NCBI GenBank assembly: GCA_017431685.1
Contig: JAFRKO010000017.1
Span: 1-35,773 of the forward strand
DNA from: Mogibacterium sp.
GTDB taxonomy: Bacteria; Bacillota; Clostridia; Peptostreptococcales; Anaerovoracaceae
Length of the DNA stretch: 35,773 bases
Direction: 5' to 3'
In this document: in pieces, positions 8,887 through 17,033 of the stretch
Numbering within the stretch: position 1 is the first letter of the stretch
How the letters are laid out: the number at the start of each line of letters is the position of its first letter
The notes under the pieces: generated by a model
Told to the model about the DNA's origin: nothing
Seen by the model: the letters and a program-made list of their open reading frames with translations, nothing else
The model's database searches: none
Translations under genes and position numbers: made by a program

Positions 8887-10191
8887 TTACTCTTCAGTCT
8901 TTGCTTCTACTTGCTTTGCGTTGTCAAACAGCCAGTCGATAGCCTTCTTTGTCTGTGCATCCTCTCTGAAGTAGTTCTCAGTCTCGGATCCTGCCATCTC
9001 CTTAACCTGATCGACGTCCATTCCGTACTGCTTTCCGAAGTCTTCCATGAGCTCGCGGATCTCTTCTTCAGCGACCTCGAGGTTTTCCATTCTGATTACG
9101 TTTTTGAGAAGAACTCTGGTTCTTATTCTCTTCTCAGCATCAGGTTTTGTCTCTTCTCTGAGCTCGTCTACTGTCTTTCCTGTCCACTCGAGGTACTGCT
9201 TGAGTCCGAGGCCCTGAGCGGAGAGACTCTGGTTCATGTCATAGAGCATGTTTTCAATCTCATTCTGGATCATGACAGTCGGAACTTCGATCTCGTTCAT
9301 TTTATAGAGCTGCTCGAGAACTCTGTCCTTCATTACGGAGAGGTCTGTCTCTGCTGCCTTCTCCTGAAGTTTCTTCTTAAGATCTTCCCTGTACTCAGCA
9401 AGTGTCTCGAAATCGCTTACATCGCTTGCGAGCTCATCATCGATCTCAGGAAGGATCTCCTTCTTGATCTCATGGACTTTGCACTTAAAGAGTGCCTGTT
9501 TGCCTGCAAGCTCTTCCGCATGATAATCTTCAGGGAATACAACCTCTACGTCGACTTCTTCGCCTGCTTCTTTACCTTCGAGCTGCTCTTCGAAACCAGG
9601 GATGAACTGTCCTGATCCGAGCTTGAGCTCATAATTCTCAGCTTTTCCGCCGCTGAATGCTTCGCCGTCAACGCTTCCGTCAAAGTCGATCACAACGGTA
9701 TCACCGTTTTCGGACTTGCGGTCTTCAACGATCTCCATTCTTGCCTGGCTCTTCTGTACTCTTTCGAGCTCTTCCTGTACTTCCTTGTCGCCGACCACTG
9801 TCTCGACCTTTTCAATCTCAAGACCTTTATAGTTTTCAACTTCGAACTCAGGGAATACCTGAACGGAACCTGACAGAACTACAGGCTCGTTGTCCTTTAC
9901 TTCAGGAGACTCAAATGATGGCTGGGAAATGACTTCGATGTCCATATCCTTAACAGCTTCATAATAGTTTTTCTCGAGCAGATCGTTAAGTGCCTCATCC
10001 CAGAATACGTCATGACCATAGTGGCTCTCGATGACCTTCCTCGGTGCTTTGCCTTTGCGGAATCCGTCAATCTGGAACTTGCCTCTGTTTGCCAGATAAG
10101 CCTTGTTCAATGCGTCCTTAAACTCTTCTGCCGAGAATTCGATGTTGAATTTTACGACTCCGTTTTCCTTTGAAACCTGTGTAGCCTTCAT
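8887..10191 (-). CDS. tig: trigger factor
   Basis: Trigger factor is the ribosome-bound chaperone and prolyl isomerase that meets nascent chains. The 434 residues have the ribosome-binding domain with the signature GFRKGKAPRKVI near residue 43, an FKBP-type PPIase domain (about 160-245, with GDTVVIDFDG and FIPGFEEQLEG), and the long helical C-terminal domain. The start at 10191 has a GGAGGAA site eight bases upstream. It is the second gene from the promoter at 10912-10940, before clpP. Confidence 0.98.
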   Translation of the reverse strand: MKATQVSKENGVVKFNIEFSAEEFKDALNKAYLANRGKFQIDGFRKGKAPRKVIESHYGHDVFWDEALNDLLEKNYYEAVKDMDIEVISQPSFESPEVKDNEPVVLSGSVQVFPEFEVENYKGLEIEKVETVVGDKEVQEELERVQKSQARMEIVEDRKSENGDTVVIDFDGSVDGEAFSGGKAENYELKLGSGQFIPGFEEQLEGKEAGEEVDVEVVFPEDYHAEELAGKQALFKCKVHEIKKEILPEIDDELASDVSDFETLAEYREDLKKKLQEKAAETDLSVMKDRVLEQLYKMNEIEVPTVMIQNEIENMLYDMNQSLSAQGLGLKQYLEWTGKTVDELREETKPDAEKRIRTRVLLKNVIRMENLEVAEEEIRELMEDFGKQYGMDVDQVKEMAGSETENYFREDAQTKKAIDWLFDNAKQVEAKTEE

Positions 10192-10237
10192 TTGTAGTGT
10201 TCCTCCGTTTTTATATTTACTCTTTTTATTACTTTAT

Positions 10238-10849
10238 TTATTCAAATGCTCTCTGGAGCTTGGATCTGTCTTCTGCTTCCAGACCATACTTGCTCTGTAT
10301 ACGGTGTGCGAGCTCCATGAAATCATCTTCGTTGCCGTAATACCACTCCACTTCCAGTTCGGATACCGGCACAAGATGTCCGTCAATGTGGTGTATAACG
10401 CCCTCATCCACAGATATGCAGCTTATTGATCTGCCAGTATCGACTTTAAACTGCTTCCTCTCATAATCCATCGAAATGGTAGGCTTCAGCGGTTTGTCTC
10501 CTGCGGCATCAAGAAGCACATCATAAGCATCACTTGAGATGAAAATCTCAATGTTTGGATTCAGCGCAAAACGCTCGTCATTGACTACGAGGTTGAATTC
10601 CTCGCGTCTGTGAAGACCTTCCTTGACGTTGACATCCCACTTGATAGTGACAGTACATCTGTCATCTTCCTGGCGGATCCTGTAAGCGATCCCCTTTTTC
10701 CTGAAATCGAAATCCTCCGTGTCGAAATATGCTGCATGCATATCGATAGTCTCAACTTCTTCAAGCCCCATTTTACCTGAAGCCGCGGTCTCGACTATAC
10801 TGTCAAACACGGATGTGTCGTCCAAACGGTATTTGAATTCTGTTTCCAT
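10238..10849 (-). CDS. CYTH domain protein
   Basis: The 203-residue product begins with the ExExK signature of the CYTH family (ETEFKYRL at residues 2-9). It also has the alternating charged strands expected of the tunnel fold, such as YFDTEDFDFRKKGIAYRIRQE, and VTIKWD. CYTH proteins act on triphosphate groups: triphosphatases, adenylate cyclase class IV and thiamine triphosphatase. No CHAD domain is attached. It is the first gene of the tig-clp operon and has a GGAGGAG site. The reaction here is unknown; inorganic triphosphatase is the likeliest guess. Confidence 0.88.
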   Translation of the reverse strand: METEFKYRLDDTSVFDSIVETAASGKMGLEEVETIDMHAAYFDTEDFDFRKKGIAYRIRQEDDRCTVTIKWDVNVKEGLHRREEFNLVVNDERFALNPNIEIFISSDAYDVLLDAAGDKPLKPTISMDYERKQFKVDTGRSISCISVDEGVIHHIDGHLVPVSELEVEWYYGNEDDFMELAHRIQSKYGLEAEDRSKLQRAFE

Positions 10850-10911
10850 ATAACTCCTCCGTCGCCTTGCGCTTCATTCCTTTGCGGAGCGCATAACGCA
10901 CAAGCCTATAG

Positions 10912-10940
10912 ATTGTACTAGAAAACTTTCTATTCTTCAA
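10912..10940 (-). promoter_or_regulatory. promoter of the CYTH-tig-clpPX-lon operon
   Basis: On the minus strand TTGAAG (10935-10940) and TACAAT (10912-10917) are separated by exactly 17 bases. The -35 box lies inside the last codons of murI. This gives the protein quality-control operon its own start point even if murI transcripts read through. Confidence 0.65.
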
Positions 10941-11730
10941 GTTTTAACAGATGAATCTTGAAATCAGTATCTGCAAAAAGTCTGTCTGTCATCGCAATGA
11001 AGTTATCTGACATATCGCTTGCATAATATCTGTCAGTGAATTCAGAGCCGGATGCCAGCATATCTTTTTCTTTAAGTATCTCTGCGGCTTCCCTTATTAC
11101 CTCTGCAGAAGAGCTGTACATGCGGAGGTTAGGATAAAGACTTCTGATATGCTTTGCAACAAGCGGATAATGAGTACATCCCAGTATCAGATCGTCAAAA
11201 GCCCCGTCCCTGACAAAATCATCCATATAATGCGCAACAGTAAGCCTCATTATTTCTGTATCAGTCAGACCGTCTTCGATCAGCGGTACTATCGCAGGAC
11301 ACGCCTCGCTGTATACTTCAATACCCGGGCTCATTGATCTGAGCTCCCTTCCATATACATCGCTGCCTATAGTTGCTTTAGTCGCTATGACCCCGACCCT
11401 TTTGCATCCATCGCCCGCCACCTTTTTGACTGTCGGCTCAATAACACCGATTATAGGGATAGCAGGGTAGCGCTTTCTCAATGCATCGAGTGCGATAGCA
11501 GTCACAGTATTGCACGCGATTATTATCATCTTTGTGTTCCGGGCGACCAGATAATCGACATTCTGTTTAGCGAATTTTATGATCGTCTCAGGTGACTTTG
11601 ACCCGTAAGGTGTTCTGGCAGTGTCGCCCAGATAAATAACTCTTTCCTCAGGCAGCTGTCTGTGAAGCTCCTGTACAGATGTGAGACCGCCAAGTCCCGA
11701 GTCAAAAACTCCAATTGGCCTGTTGTCCAT
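10930..11730 (-). CDS. murI: glutamate racemase
   Basis: This enzyme makes D-glutamate for peptidoglycan. The 266-residue form begins at the ATG at 11730, preceded by AGGAGGG; the frame is open upstream but only within the neighbouring gene. Catalytic features are all visible: D10 in VFDSGLGG, C73 in ACNTVTA and C185 in LGCTHYPL. The start lies two bases before the end of the upstream nuclease gene, so the pair is coupled. The last codons carry the -35 box of the next operon. Confidence 0.97.
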   Translation of the reverse strand: MDNRPIGVFDSGLGGLTSVQELHRQLPEERVIYLGDTARTPYGSKSPETIIKFAKQNVDYLVARNTKMIIIACNTVTAIALDALRKRYPAIPIIGVIEPTVKKVAGDGCKRVGVIATKATIGSDVYGRELRSMSPGIEVYSEACPAIVPLIEDGLTDTEIMRLTVAHYMDDFVRDGAFDDLILGCTHYPLVAKHIRSLYPNLRMYSSSAEVIREAAEILKEKDMLASGSEFTDRYYASDMSDNFIAMTDRLFADTDFKIHLLKLEE

Positions 11731-11731
11731 A

Positions 11732-13369
11732 CTATCCCTCCTGAGCGCCGTATTTATTGAGAATCGCTTCGATTTCTCTCCTGATCTTGTTGAGTTCCTT
11801 ATTGGAATGGCCCTCACTGCTGTTGATGAGTTTCATAAGCTCATCACCGGACCTTCTGAGATCTCTGTATGCCGGTGAGTAGTTTGCAGATGCCCTGTGA
11901 TCATCTCCTGATTTGCTGAATGACTGTTTCCTTATGACCGGAATGACCTGTGCTCTGTGTACGAGCTCATCAGTTATAAGGTCCCATACCTCCCCGCTGT
12001 AAGGAGCTATCGCAGGCTTGCCCGTATCCATCGAAACTATTTCCGCAAAACTCTCAGTAACTTTGTCCTCTCCGTGATTGATGAATATCCTCTTGCCCGG
12101 CTTAACCTTTTTTACCCATGTACGAAGATGAGGTTTGTCGGCATGACTGCTGAATGAGTCTATTCTGAGGATCTCAGCCTTTACTGCTATTTCTTCACCG
12201 AAGAGCTTTACCGCGGGGTCACCTGCGAGAAGCTTGGCGCCCAGGGTGCCAGCACTCTGATATCCCACAAAGAGGATCGTGCACTCAGGTCTCCAGAGGT
12301 TGTGCTTCAGATGATGACGTATCCTGCCTGCCTCGCACATGCCTGACGCAGAGAGGATAATTTTCGGTGTCATATCATCATTTATGGCCTTTGACTCATC
12401 GGTCGTGACCGAGATTTTAAGATCCGGAAAAGTCACCGGATTTATCCCGGCTCTCAGCAGATCTATGGCTTCGTCATCATAATACTCGTACATCTCCGTA
12501 CTGTATATGTTGGTAGCTTCAACAGCAAGCGGACTGTCGACCACCACCGGGAAGCCGTCATGGCCTTTGATGAGGCCCTCATCTTTTATAATTCTGAGGT
12601 AGTACAGAAGCTCCTGCGTTCTGCCAACCGCAAATGACGGCACAACGACGTTGCCGCCCCGGTCCAGAGTAGTCTGTATGATCCTGGTAATCTGCGACAC
12701 ATAGTCAGGCGCTTCAGGGTGTGTGCGGTCTCCATATGTGGATTCGCAGATCACGTAGTCTGCATGAGGCGGGTCCTGAGGAGAGCGTATGAGCGGTTTA
12801 TCCAGGTTTCCGAGATCGCCTGAGAAAAGTATCGTCCTTTCGATTCCATTCTCGTTTATCGTGAACAGCACATTTGCTGACCCAAGGAGATGCCCTGCGT
12901 CTGAATAGCTGATCTTTACTCCGTCGAACAATTCAACGTCAGTTCCATAACCTGCAGATTTAAACAGAGCCATCGTGCTGAGCACATCTTCCATGGTATA
13001 CAGAGGAGTATGTTCTCCATCCTCATCAGCACGCTTGCCCTTTCGGTTTCTCCACTGTGCCTCCATTTCCTGTATGTGTGCGGAATCCCTCAGCATGATG
13101 TCGCAAAGCTGGCGTGTAGCCTCTGTTGAGTAAATCGGACCGCTGTAGCCATTTGCCACAAGGAAAGGCAGTTTACCGGTGTGGTCTATGTGGGCATGTG
13201 TTACGACGATCGCATCTATGTCTGATGGAGCCACCGGGATTTCTATGTTCTCAAACAGGTCTATACCTTGCTCCATTCCGCAGTCTACTATTATGTTTTT
13301 GCCGCACACCTCGAGCAATGAACAGGATCCTGTAACTTCATGAGCAGCTCCGATAAAAGTGATTCTCAT
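11732..13369 (-). CDS. metallo-beta-lactamase/beta-CASP RNA exonuclease-like protein
   Basis: The 545-residue protein has the metallo-beta-lactamase ligand motif THAHIDHTG near residue 58, later ligands in DAGHLLGSA and SGDLG, and the beta-CASP region with ICESTYGDRTH. The C-terminal RNA-metabolising domain includes SFSSHADKP and INHGEDKV. Such proteins (YsgI/RNase-J-related group) are RNA exonucleases or processing enzymes related to CPSF73. The start at 13369 has a GGAGG site six bases away; the earlier ATG at 13384 does not. It is followed directly by murI. Confidence 0.93.
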   Translation of the reverse strand: MRITFIGAAHEVTGSCSLLEVCGKNIIVDCGMEQGIDLFENIEIPVAPSDIDAIVVTHAHIDHTGKLPFLVANGYSGPIYSTEATRQLCDIMLRDSAHIQEMEAQWRNRKGKRADEDGEHTPLYTMEDVLSTMALFKSAGYGTDVELFDGVKISYSDAGHLLGSANVLFTINENGIERTILFSGDLGNLDKPLIRSPQDPPHADYVICESTYGDRTHPEAPDYVSQITRIIQTTLDRGGNVVVPSFAVGRTQELLYYLRIIKDEGLIKGHDGFPVVVDSPLAVEATNIYSTEMYEYYDDEAIDLLRAGINPVTFPDLKISVTTDESKAINDDMTPKIILSASGMCEAGRIRHHLKHNLWRPECTILFVGYQSAGTLGAKLLAGDPAVKLFGEEIAVKAEILRIDSFSSHADKPHLRTWVKKVKPGKRIFINHGEDKVTESFAEIVSMDTGKPAIAPYSGEVWDLITDELVHRAQVIPVIRKQSFSKSGDDHRASANYSPAYRDLRRSGDELMKLINSSEGHSNKELNKIRREIEAILNKYGAQEG

Positions 13370-13477
13370 AATTAGCCTCCGCAAATTACATAATTATACA
13401 TATATATAATATCATAAACATTATGGTTATACCCTTACTTCACAGCAAAATCACAATGCAAAAAATTTTTAAAAATG

Positions 13478-13504
13478 TTAGCACTCACTATTGACGAGTG
13501 CTAA
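13478..13504 (+). promoter_or_regulatory. CIRCE operator (HrcA binding site)
   Basis: The site is a perfect match to the consensus: TTAGCACTC, nine bases, GAGTGCTAA. HrcA represses through this element and releases on heat shock. The operator covers the -35 box of the hsp20 promoter, so binding would block RNA polymerase directly. Confidence 0.97.
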
Positions 13505-13519
13505 CAAAAGTGGTATAAC
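13491..13519 (+). promoter_or_regulatory. hsp20 promoter
   Basis: TTGACG (13491-13496) lies inside the CIRCE element, and TATAAC (13514-13519) follows after 17 bases. This is a strong vegetative promoter with a leader of about 70 bases before hsp20. Confidence 0.88.
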
Positions 13520-13598
13520 ATAGCTGTCAGATGAGAGCGGCAATTACAGAGCCGCACAAAGAAGCTAAAAACATCATATATATAAAGGAGGCAATACT

Positions 13599-14048
13599 AT
13601 GTTCTATCCTAAACTTTTCAACGACGATATTTTTGATGATTTCTTCGACTTTCCGAGATTCAGAATGCCGGCAGAGGCAGAGCACAAACTGTACGGAAAA
13701 CATGCGGCAGGTCTTATGAAGACAGACATCCGCGATAAGGACGGCAATTATGAGCTCGACATCGATCTTCCTGGTTTCAAGAAGGATGAGATTTCCCTCA
13801 CTCTCGACAATGGTTATCTCGTAATCGGAGCACGCAAGATGCTGAACGAGGAAGAAAAAGATGATAAGGGCAAACTGCTCCGTCAGGAACGTTACACAGG
13901 CGCAATGCAGAGAAGTTTCTATGTTGGCGAGGGCATCGATGAGAACGATGTAAAGGCAAAATATGAAGACGGAGTCCTGCGTCTTACCTTCCCTAAAGAG
14001 AAGGAGCCTGAGCTTCCTGAAAAGAAGACTATACTTATCGAAGGATAA
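13599..14048 (+). CDS. small heat shock protein Hsp20
   Basis: This alpha-crystallin-type chaperone holds unfolding proteins. The 149-residue product has the alpha-crystallin domain at about 40-135 (DIDLPGFKKDEISLTL, VKAKYEDGVLRLTFPK) and a C-terminal I-L-I motif in KKTILIEG, which links subunits into oligomers. An AAAGGAGG site stands seven bases before the ATG. It is transcribed away from the nuclease gene and controlled by CIRCE, and it ends before a bidirectional terminator. Confidence 0.96.
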   Translation: MFYPKLFNDDIFDDFFDFPRFRMPAEAEHKLYGKHAAGLMKTDIRDKDGNYELDIDLPGFKKDEISLTLDNGYLVIGARKMLNEEEKDDKGKLLRQERYTGAMQRSFYVGEGIDENDVKAKYEDGVLRLTFPKEKEPELPEKKTILIEG

Positions 14049-14106
14049 CAAAACAGTTCTCTCCACCTCTCATATAAATTCCTTCATACGTTAAATCAAA
14101 AGAACG

Positions 14107-14130
14107 GGCCCGGATCATCAGATCCGGGCC
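14107..14130. terminator. bidirectional terminator between hsp20 and the DUF5662-like gene
   Basis: A perfect 10-base-pair stem (GGCCCGGATC and GATCCGGGCC, loop of 4) lies between two converging genes. T-rich DNA follows on both strands, so it can end both transcripts. Confidence 0.85.
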
Positions 14131-14140
14131 TGCTTATTAT

Positions 14141-14686
14141 TCATTTTTCTTTCAGCCAGTTCCTGACATACCGGAAAGCGGCTTCTTCTCCTTCGTCCTT
14201 AAGCGTGCTAAGCATCTTTTCAAGCTCAGCTGCTGTATCCGGATGGATCAGCGGCCCGACTCTGGTGCCGGTGCCTTTCATATAGTAATCATATGCCGAT
14301 GCATCAGTATATTTGTCTCCGAGATATATCCTGCACGCGGCTATCCTGTCACAGAACATTTCTGCTATAAAGTGTTTAGGCATTCTGTTGCCCCCGAACC
14401 CTACAGAGCCGTCATCATTGATAATATAGTCTATCCAGTATTCAAAATGATGTTTGTTGCGTCCTTTATGGTGCAGCCAGGCCATAGAATGACCTGTCAC
14501 TTCTCTTTCCTTGTTATTAGGGCTGCGGTTTCCCTGATAGTATTTTGCACCGCGCCAAAACTCGACAGGTGAATATTTGCTGAGATCGTGCATCAGACCC
14601 TGTCTGTACAAACCGAGTCTGAAGCAGTACTCCCTTACAAGCTTTCTGTGTTCATGTACTGTTTTAAAGTGTTCTATCGGACGCAT
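14141..14686 (-). CDS. DUF5662-like protein
   Basis: The 181-residue soluble protein has conserved-looking histidine and acidic clusters: HFKTVHEHR near the start, LMHDLSKYSPVEF near 32, and HHKGRNKHHFEYWIDY near 72. These fit a metal-binding helical protein of the HD-like type, and the overall sequence matches what I know as the DUF5662 family of Clostridia. No function is established. It is a single-gene unit converging on hsp20. No clear ribosome site is seen before the ATG at 14686. Confidence 0.75.
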   Translation of the reverse strand: MRPIEHFKTVHEHRKLVREYCFRLGLYRQGLMHDLSKYSPVEFWRGAKYYQGNRSPNNKEREVTGHSMAWLHHKGRNKHHFEYWIDYIINDDGSVGFGGNRMPKHFIAEMFCDRIAACRIYLGDKYTDASAYDYYMKGTGTRVGPLIHPDTAAELEKMLSTLKDEGEEAAFRYVRNWLKEK

Positions 14687-14779
14687 AAGTTGTTTAGTAT
14701 ATCTAAATGTTTTTATTAAAAAGTATAACTTTACTTAACGCACAACTATAATTAAAAGTTAGTTATAAAGAGAGAGCGA

Positions 14780-14807
14780 TTGAAAAAAACAATAGCTCTC
14801 AGATAAT
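14780..14807 (+). promoter_or_regulatory. promoter of a candidate small RNA
   Basis: TTGAAA (14780-14785) and GATAAT (14802-14807) are 16 bases apart. There is no long coding frame downstream before the terminator at 14906-14943. Confidence 0.5.
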
Positions 14808-14813
14808 AAAAGC

Positions 14814-14943
14814 GGTTCTCTGCAACAGTCTTACCGAGGTAAATGCAATGCAGGAATCACAGATAATCAACAGCACACTTCATTTATCATATATTATTCT
14901 CTTTGAAAAACGCCTTAACCTCCCTCTCTGAAAGGCGTTTTTC
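14814..14943 (+). ncRNA. candidate small RNA with C-rich terminator loop
   Basis: From the promoter just upstream, a transcript of about 130 bases would run to an intrinsic terminator. The stem is AAAAACGCCTT with AAGGCGTTTTT (14906-14916 and 14932-14942), and the loop contains CCTCCC. Such loops are complementary to ribosome sites, as in the RsaE/RoxS-type RNAs of Firmicutes. A 27-codon frame (14848-14931, starting after GAGGT) runs into the terminator stem, so a peptide is less likely than an RNA. The same hairpin also ends the LysR gene on the other strand, so evidence for the RNA is promoter plus terminator only. Confidence 0.45.
14906..14943. terminator. bidirectional terminator
   Basis: An 11-base-pair stem with A-rich and T-rich ends and a 15-base loop lies 12 bases after the LysR stop on the minus strand. 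It also ends the candidate small RNA on the plus strand. Confidence 0.85.
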
Positions 14944-14954
14944 TTTTGCCTGTT

Positions 14955-15824
14955 TTACTTTTGGAAATACTTCAGAGTGTATGAGAGGAATCTCTTTGCA
15001 GCTCCCGTCATACGATCCCTTGATGGAAGCGCTGCACCTAAAGTAATGGTCTGCGGCGGATCAAGCGGCATCTTCACCAGATGTTCATTCCAGAACTGTG
15101 CAGATAGTTCATTCACGAAGCTGACGCCTAATCCCATGCGCACCATCGCAAGCGATGCCGGAGTATCGTATGTTGTATACTTTATCTCCGGATGCACGTC
15201 GTTCCTTTCGAGGATCTCGAGGATCTCCATTTCCTTCCCCCACGAGCCCAGAATAAAATCCTCGTTCTCACATTCCTTTATCGGAAAAGCCTTTGCGTCT
15301 GCAAGCCTGTGACCTTCCGGGACAGCAGCAATGACATTGCTTGTTGAAAGCGGTATCCACTCATACGGCATTGGCTCGGAGTATGCCAGAAATGCCAGAT
15401 CGGCTTCATTTTGCTCAAAGTGACGGAAAACATCCGATTTTATGCTTTCCATGATGCTTATCTGTATTCCCGGATAATCGTTCTTAAAACTTCTTACTAT
15501 CTCCGGAAGCCATGTTGTTGCTATACTCGGATATGTTGCGATTACCAGCTTTCCTCTCGTGACACCCTTGAGTTCAGCTGCAAAAGTGTAGATTTCCTCT
15601 TCGTGCGTCAGGTAGGACCTCACGAGCGGGAGCATCTCCCTGCCTTCAGCCGTAAGCTTCATGCCTTTCTGTGAGCGCGTAAAAAGAGTTACTCCAAGCT
15701 CCTTCTCGAGCGCCGTGATCAGCTGGCTTATGGCTGATGGTGTGTATCCGAGCGAGTCCGCAGCTGCTTTAACGCTGCCTTTATCAGCTGTTTCCACAAA
15801 AGCTCTGAGTCTTGCAGTTTCCAT
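14955..15824 (-). CDS. LysR-family transcription regulator
   Basis: The 289-residue protein has an N-terminal winged helix-turn-helix (about 1-60, with AADSLGYTPSAISQLITALE) and a C-terminal effector-binding domain of the periplasmic-binding fold (about 88-285). The start ATG at 15824 has a GGAAGG site. It lies after the TRAP operon in the same direction but behind that operon's terminator, so it is a separate unit. A 15-base palindrome upstream may be its own operator. Its target is unknown; the TRAP genes are possible but not shown. Confidence 0.93.
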   Translation of the reverse strand: METARLRAFVETADKGSVKAAADSLGYTPSAISQLITALEKELGVTLFTRSQKGMKLTAEGREMLPLVRSYLTHEEEIYTFAAELKGVTRGKLVIATYPSIATTWLPEIVRSFKNDYPGIQISIMESIKSDVFRHFEQNEADLAFLAYSEPMPYEWIPLSTSNVIAAVPEGHRLADAKAFPIKECENEDFILGSWGKEMEILEILERNDVHPEIKYTTYDTPASLAMVRMGLGVSFVNELSAQFWNEHLVKMPLDPPQTITLGAALPSRDRMTGAAKRFLSYTLKYFQK

Positions 15825-15876
15825 ATTACCTTCCCCACTCTGTTCTCTGGCAAAATGTTCTTTTTACTCTAAGTCC

Positions 15877-15891
15877 TTAAGTTTCTCTTAA
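15877..15891. promoter_or_regulatory. possible operator of the LysR gene at 14955-15824
   Basis: TTAAG and CTTAA arms around five bases form a perfect dyad about 55 bases before the LysR start codon. Autoregulation through such dyads is common for LysR proteins, but the arms are AT-rich and could arise by chance. Confidence 0.3.
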
Positions 15892-15932
15892 TGCCATAAT
15901 TGTAGCATATAAACATTCTCCTGATAAAGGCA

Positions 15933-15974
15933 CAAAAAAAACAGCAACCGCCGAAACCCGAGGTTTCGACGGTT
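15933..15974 (-). terminator. terminator of the aroE-TRAP operon
   Basis: Arms of 13 bases with one mismatch (15946-15958 and 15962-15974, loop of 3) are followed on the minus strand by GCTG and eight T residues. It lies 15 bases after the dctP stop. Confidence 0.92.
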
Positions 15975-15988
15975 ATTATAAAAATGTT

Positions 15989-17023
15989 CTATTGCTGATA
16001 TTTATCGATACATTCGATAAATGTATTGTAGACTTCGGAATCTACCTTTTCCTTAATGCTGTCGCGCACTCCCGCACTTTTCTCAACGATATCCTTATAG
16101 GTCTTCCCATCGATCTTAAGTATCGTGGTACCGCTGTCCTCAATGGTCCTGACCCTGTCGGCTATTCTGTCATCAGATGCCTGGCGCGCATATTCTGTAG
16201 CTGTAGCCGCAGCCTCCTTCAGAATGCGCTGGTTTTCTTCAGGCATTCCCTTGAAGAACTCATCGTTCATGATCAGTGTGATCAGATGAGGCAGATGGTT
16301 GGTTTCTACCACGTAATCCTGCTGCTCATACAGTCTGTTTGATACGATGACTTCGTAAGGATTCTCCTGCGCGTCTATCGTGTGCTGCTGAAGGCCAATG
16401 TATACCTCAGCAAAGCTCATAGGCGTAGGGTTAGCTCCTATTGATTTCCAGAATGCCAGATGGAACGGATTCTCCATGGTACGGATCTTCTGTCCCTTGA
16501 AGTCACCTATTCCCTTAACAGGCTTGTTTGTACTCATTATACGAAAGCCCTGATCAGCGATACCGAGCAACTGATAACCGCCCTTTTCATACACGCTGCT
16601 TATAAGGCTGCTGAATTCAGCATCGTCGAGCACTTCTCTGCACTCATCCAGATTTTCGAATGCACATGGCACGTCGAATATCGCAAGATCCGGCATGAAC
16701 GTTACCTGAGGTGCAGTATTCTGTACTACGAACGGGATATCTCCGTCTTTGCAGGACTCAAGAAGCTCACGGTCGCCTCCAAGTGTTGAGTTTGCATAAA
16801 CCTGAATCTTTATGCTTCCGCCCGAAAGCCTGTCGACTTCTTCCGCGAACTTTTCGGCATATATCTGAGTTACTGTATCTTCCGGGCTCGCTGTAGCAAG
16901 CGGATACGCATATCTCTGTTTTCCATCGTTTTTGCCGCACGCAGTCATCATCATTCCCACAAGAAGAATACTGATGATTATGACCGCAAGACGAAGGTGT
17001 CTATGATTGTTTGCTCTTTTCAT
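15989..17023 (-). CDS. TRAP transporter solute-binding protein (DctP type)
   Basis: The 344-residue product captures an organic acid outside the cell and hands it to the DctQM membrane part. The start is the ATG at 17023, preceded by AGGGGGTG; the frame is open to 17089 but only within dctM. A lipoprotein signal is visible (basic start, hydrophobic stretch, MTAC), fitting a Gram-positive anchor. DctP features include DREL near 75, the RTMENPFHLAFWKSIGANPTPM segment with the carboxylate-binding arginine, and QENPYEVI. Cotranscription with aroD and aroE suggests quinate, shikimate or a related hydroxy acid as substrate; this is inference. Confidence 0.93.
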   Translation of the reverse strand: MKRANNHRHLRLAVIIISILLVGMMMTACGKNDGKQRYAYPLATASPEDTVTQIYAEKFAEEVDRLSGGSIKIQVYANSTLGGDRELLESCKDGDIPFVVQNTAPQVTFMPDLAIFDVPCAFENLDECREVLDDAEFSSLISSVYEKGGYQLLGIADQGFRIMSTNKPVKGIGDFKGQKIRTMENPFHLAFWKSIGANPTPMSFAEVYIGLQQHTIDAQENPYEVIVSNRLYEQQDYVVETNHLPHLITLIMNDEFFKGMPEENQRILKEAAATATEYARQASDDRIADRVRTIEDSGTTILKIDGKTYKDIVEKSAGVRDSIKEKVDSEVYNTFIECIDKYQQ

Positions 17024-17033
17024 TGCACACCCC

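Noticed and set aside
8911..9615. Open frame of 234 codons on the plus strand opposite tig
   Set aside because: It lies fully within a certain gene. The leucine/cysteine-rich product is typical of antisense reading.
14848..14931. 27-codon gene on the plus strand after GAGGT
   Set aside because: Its last codons form the left arm and loop of a terminator, and the peptide has no features. A small RNA fits better.
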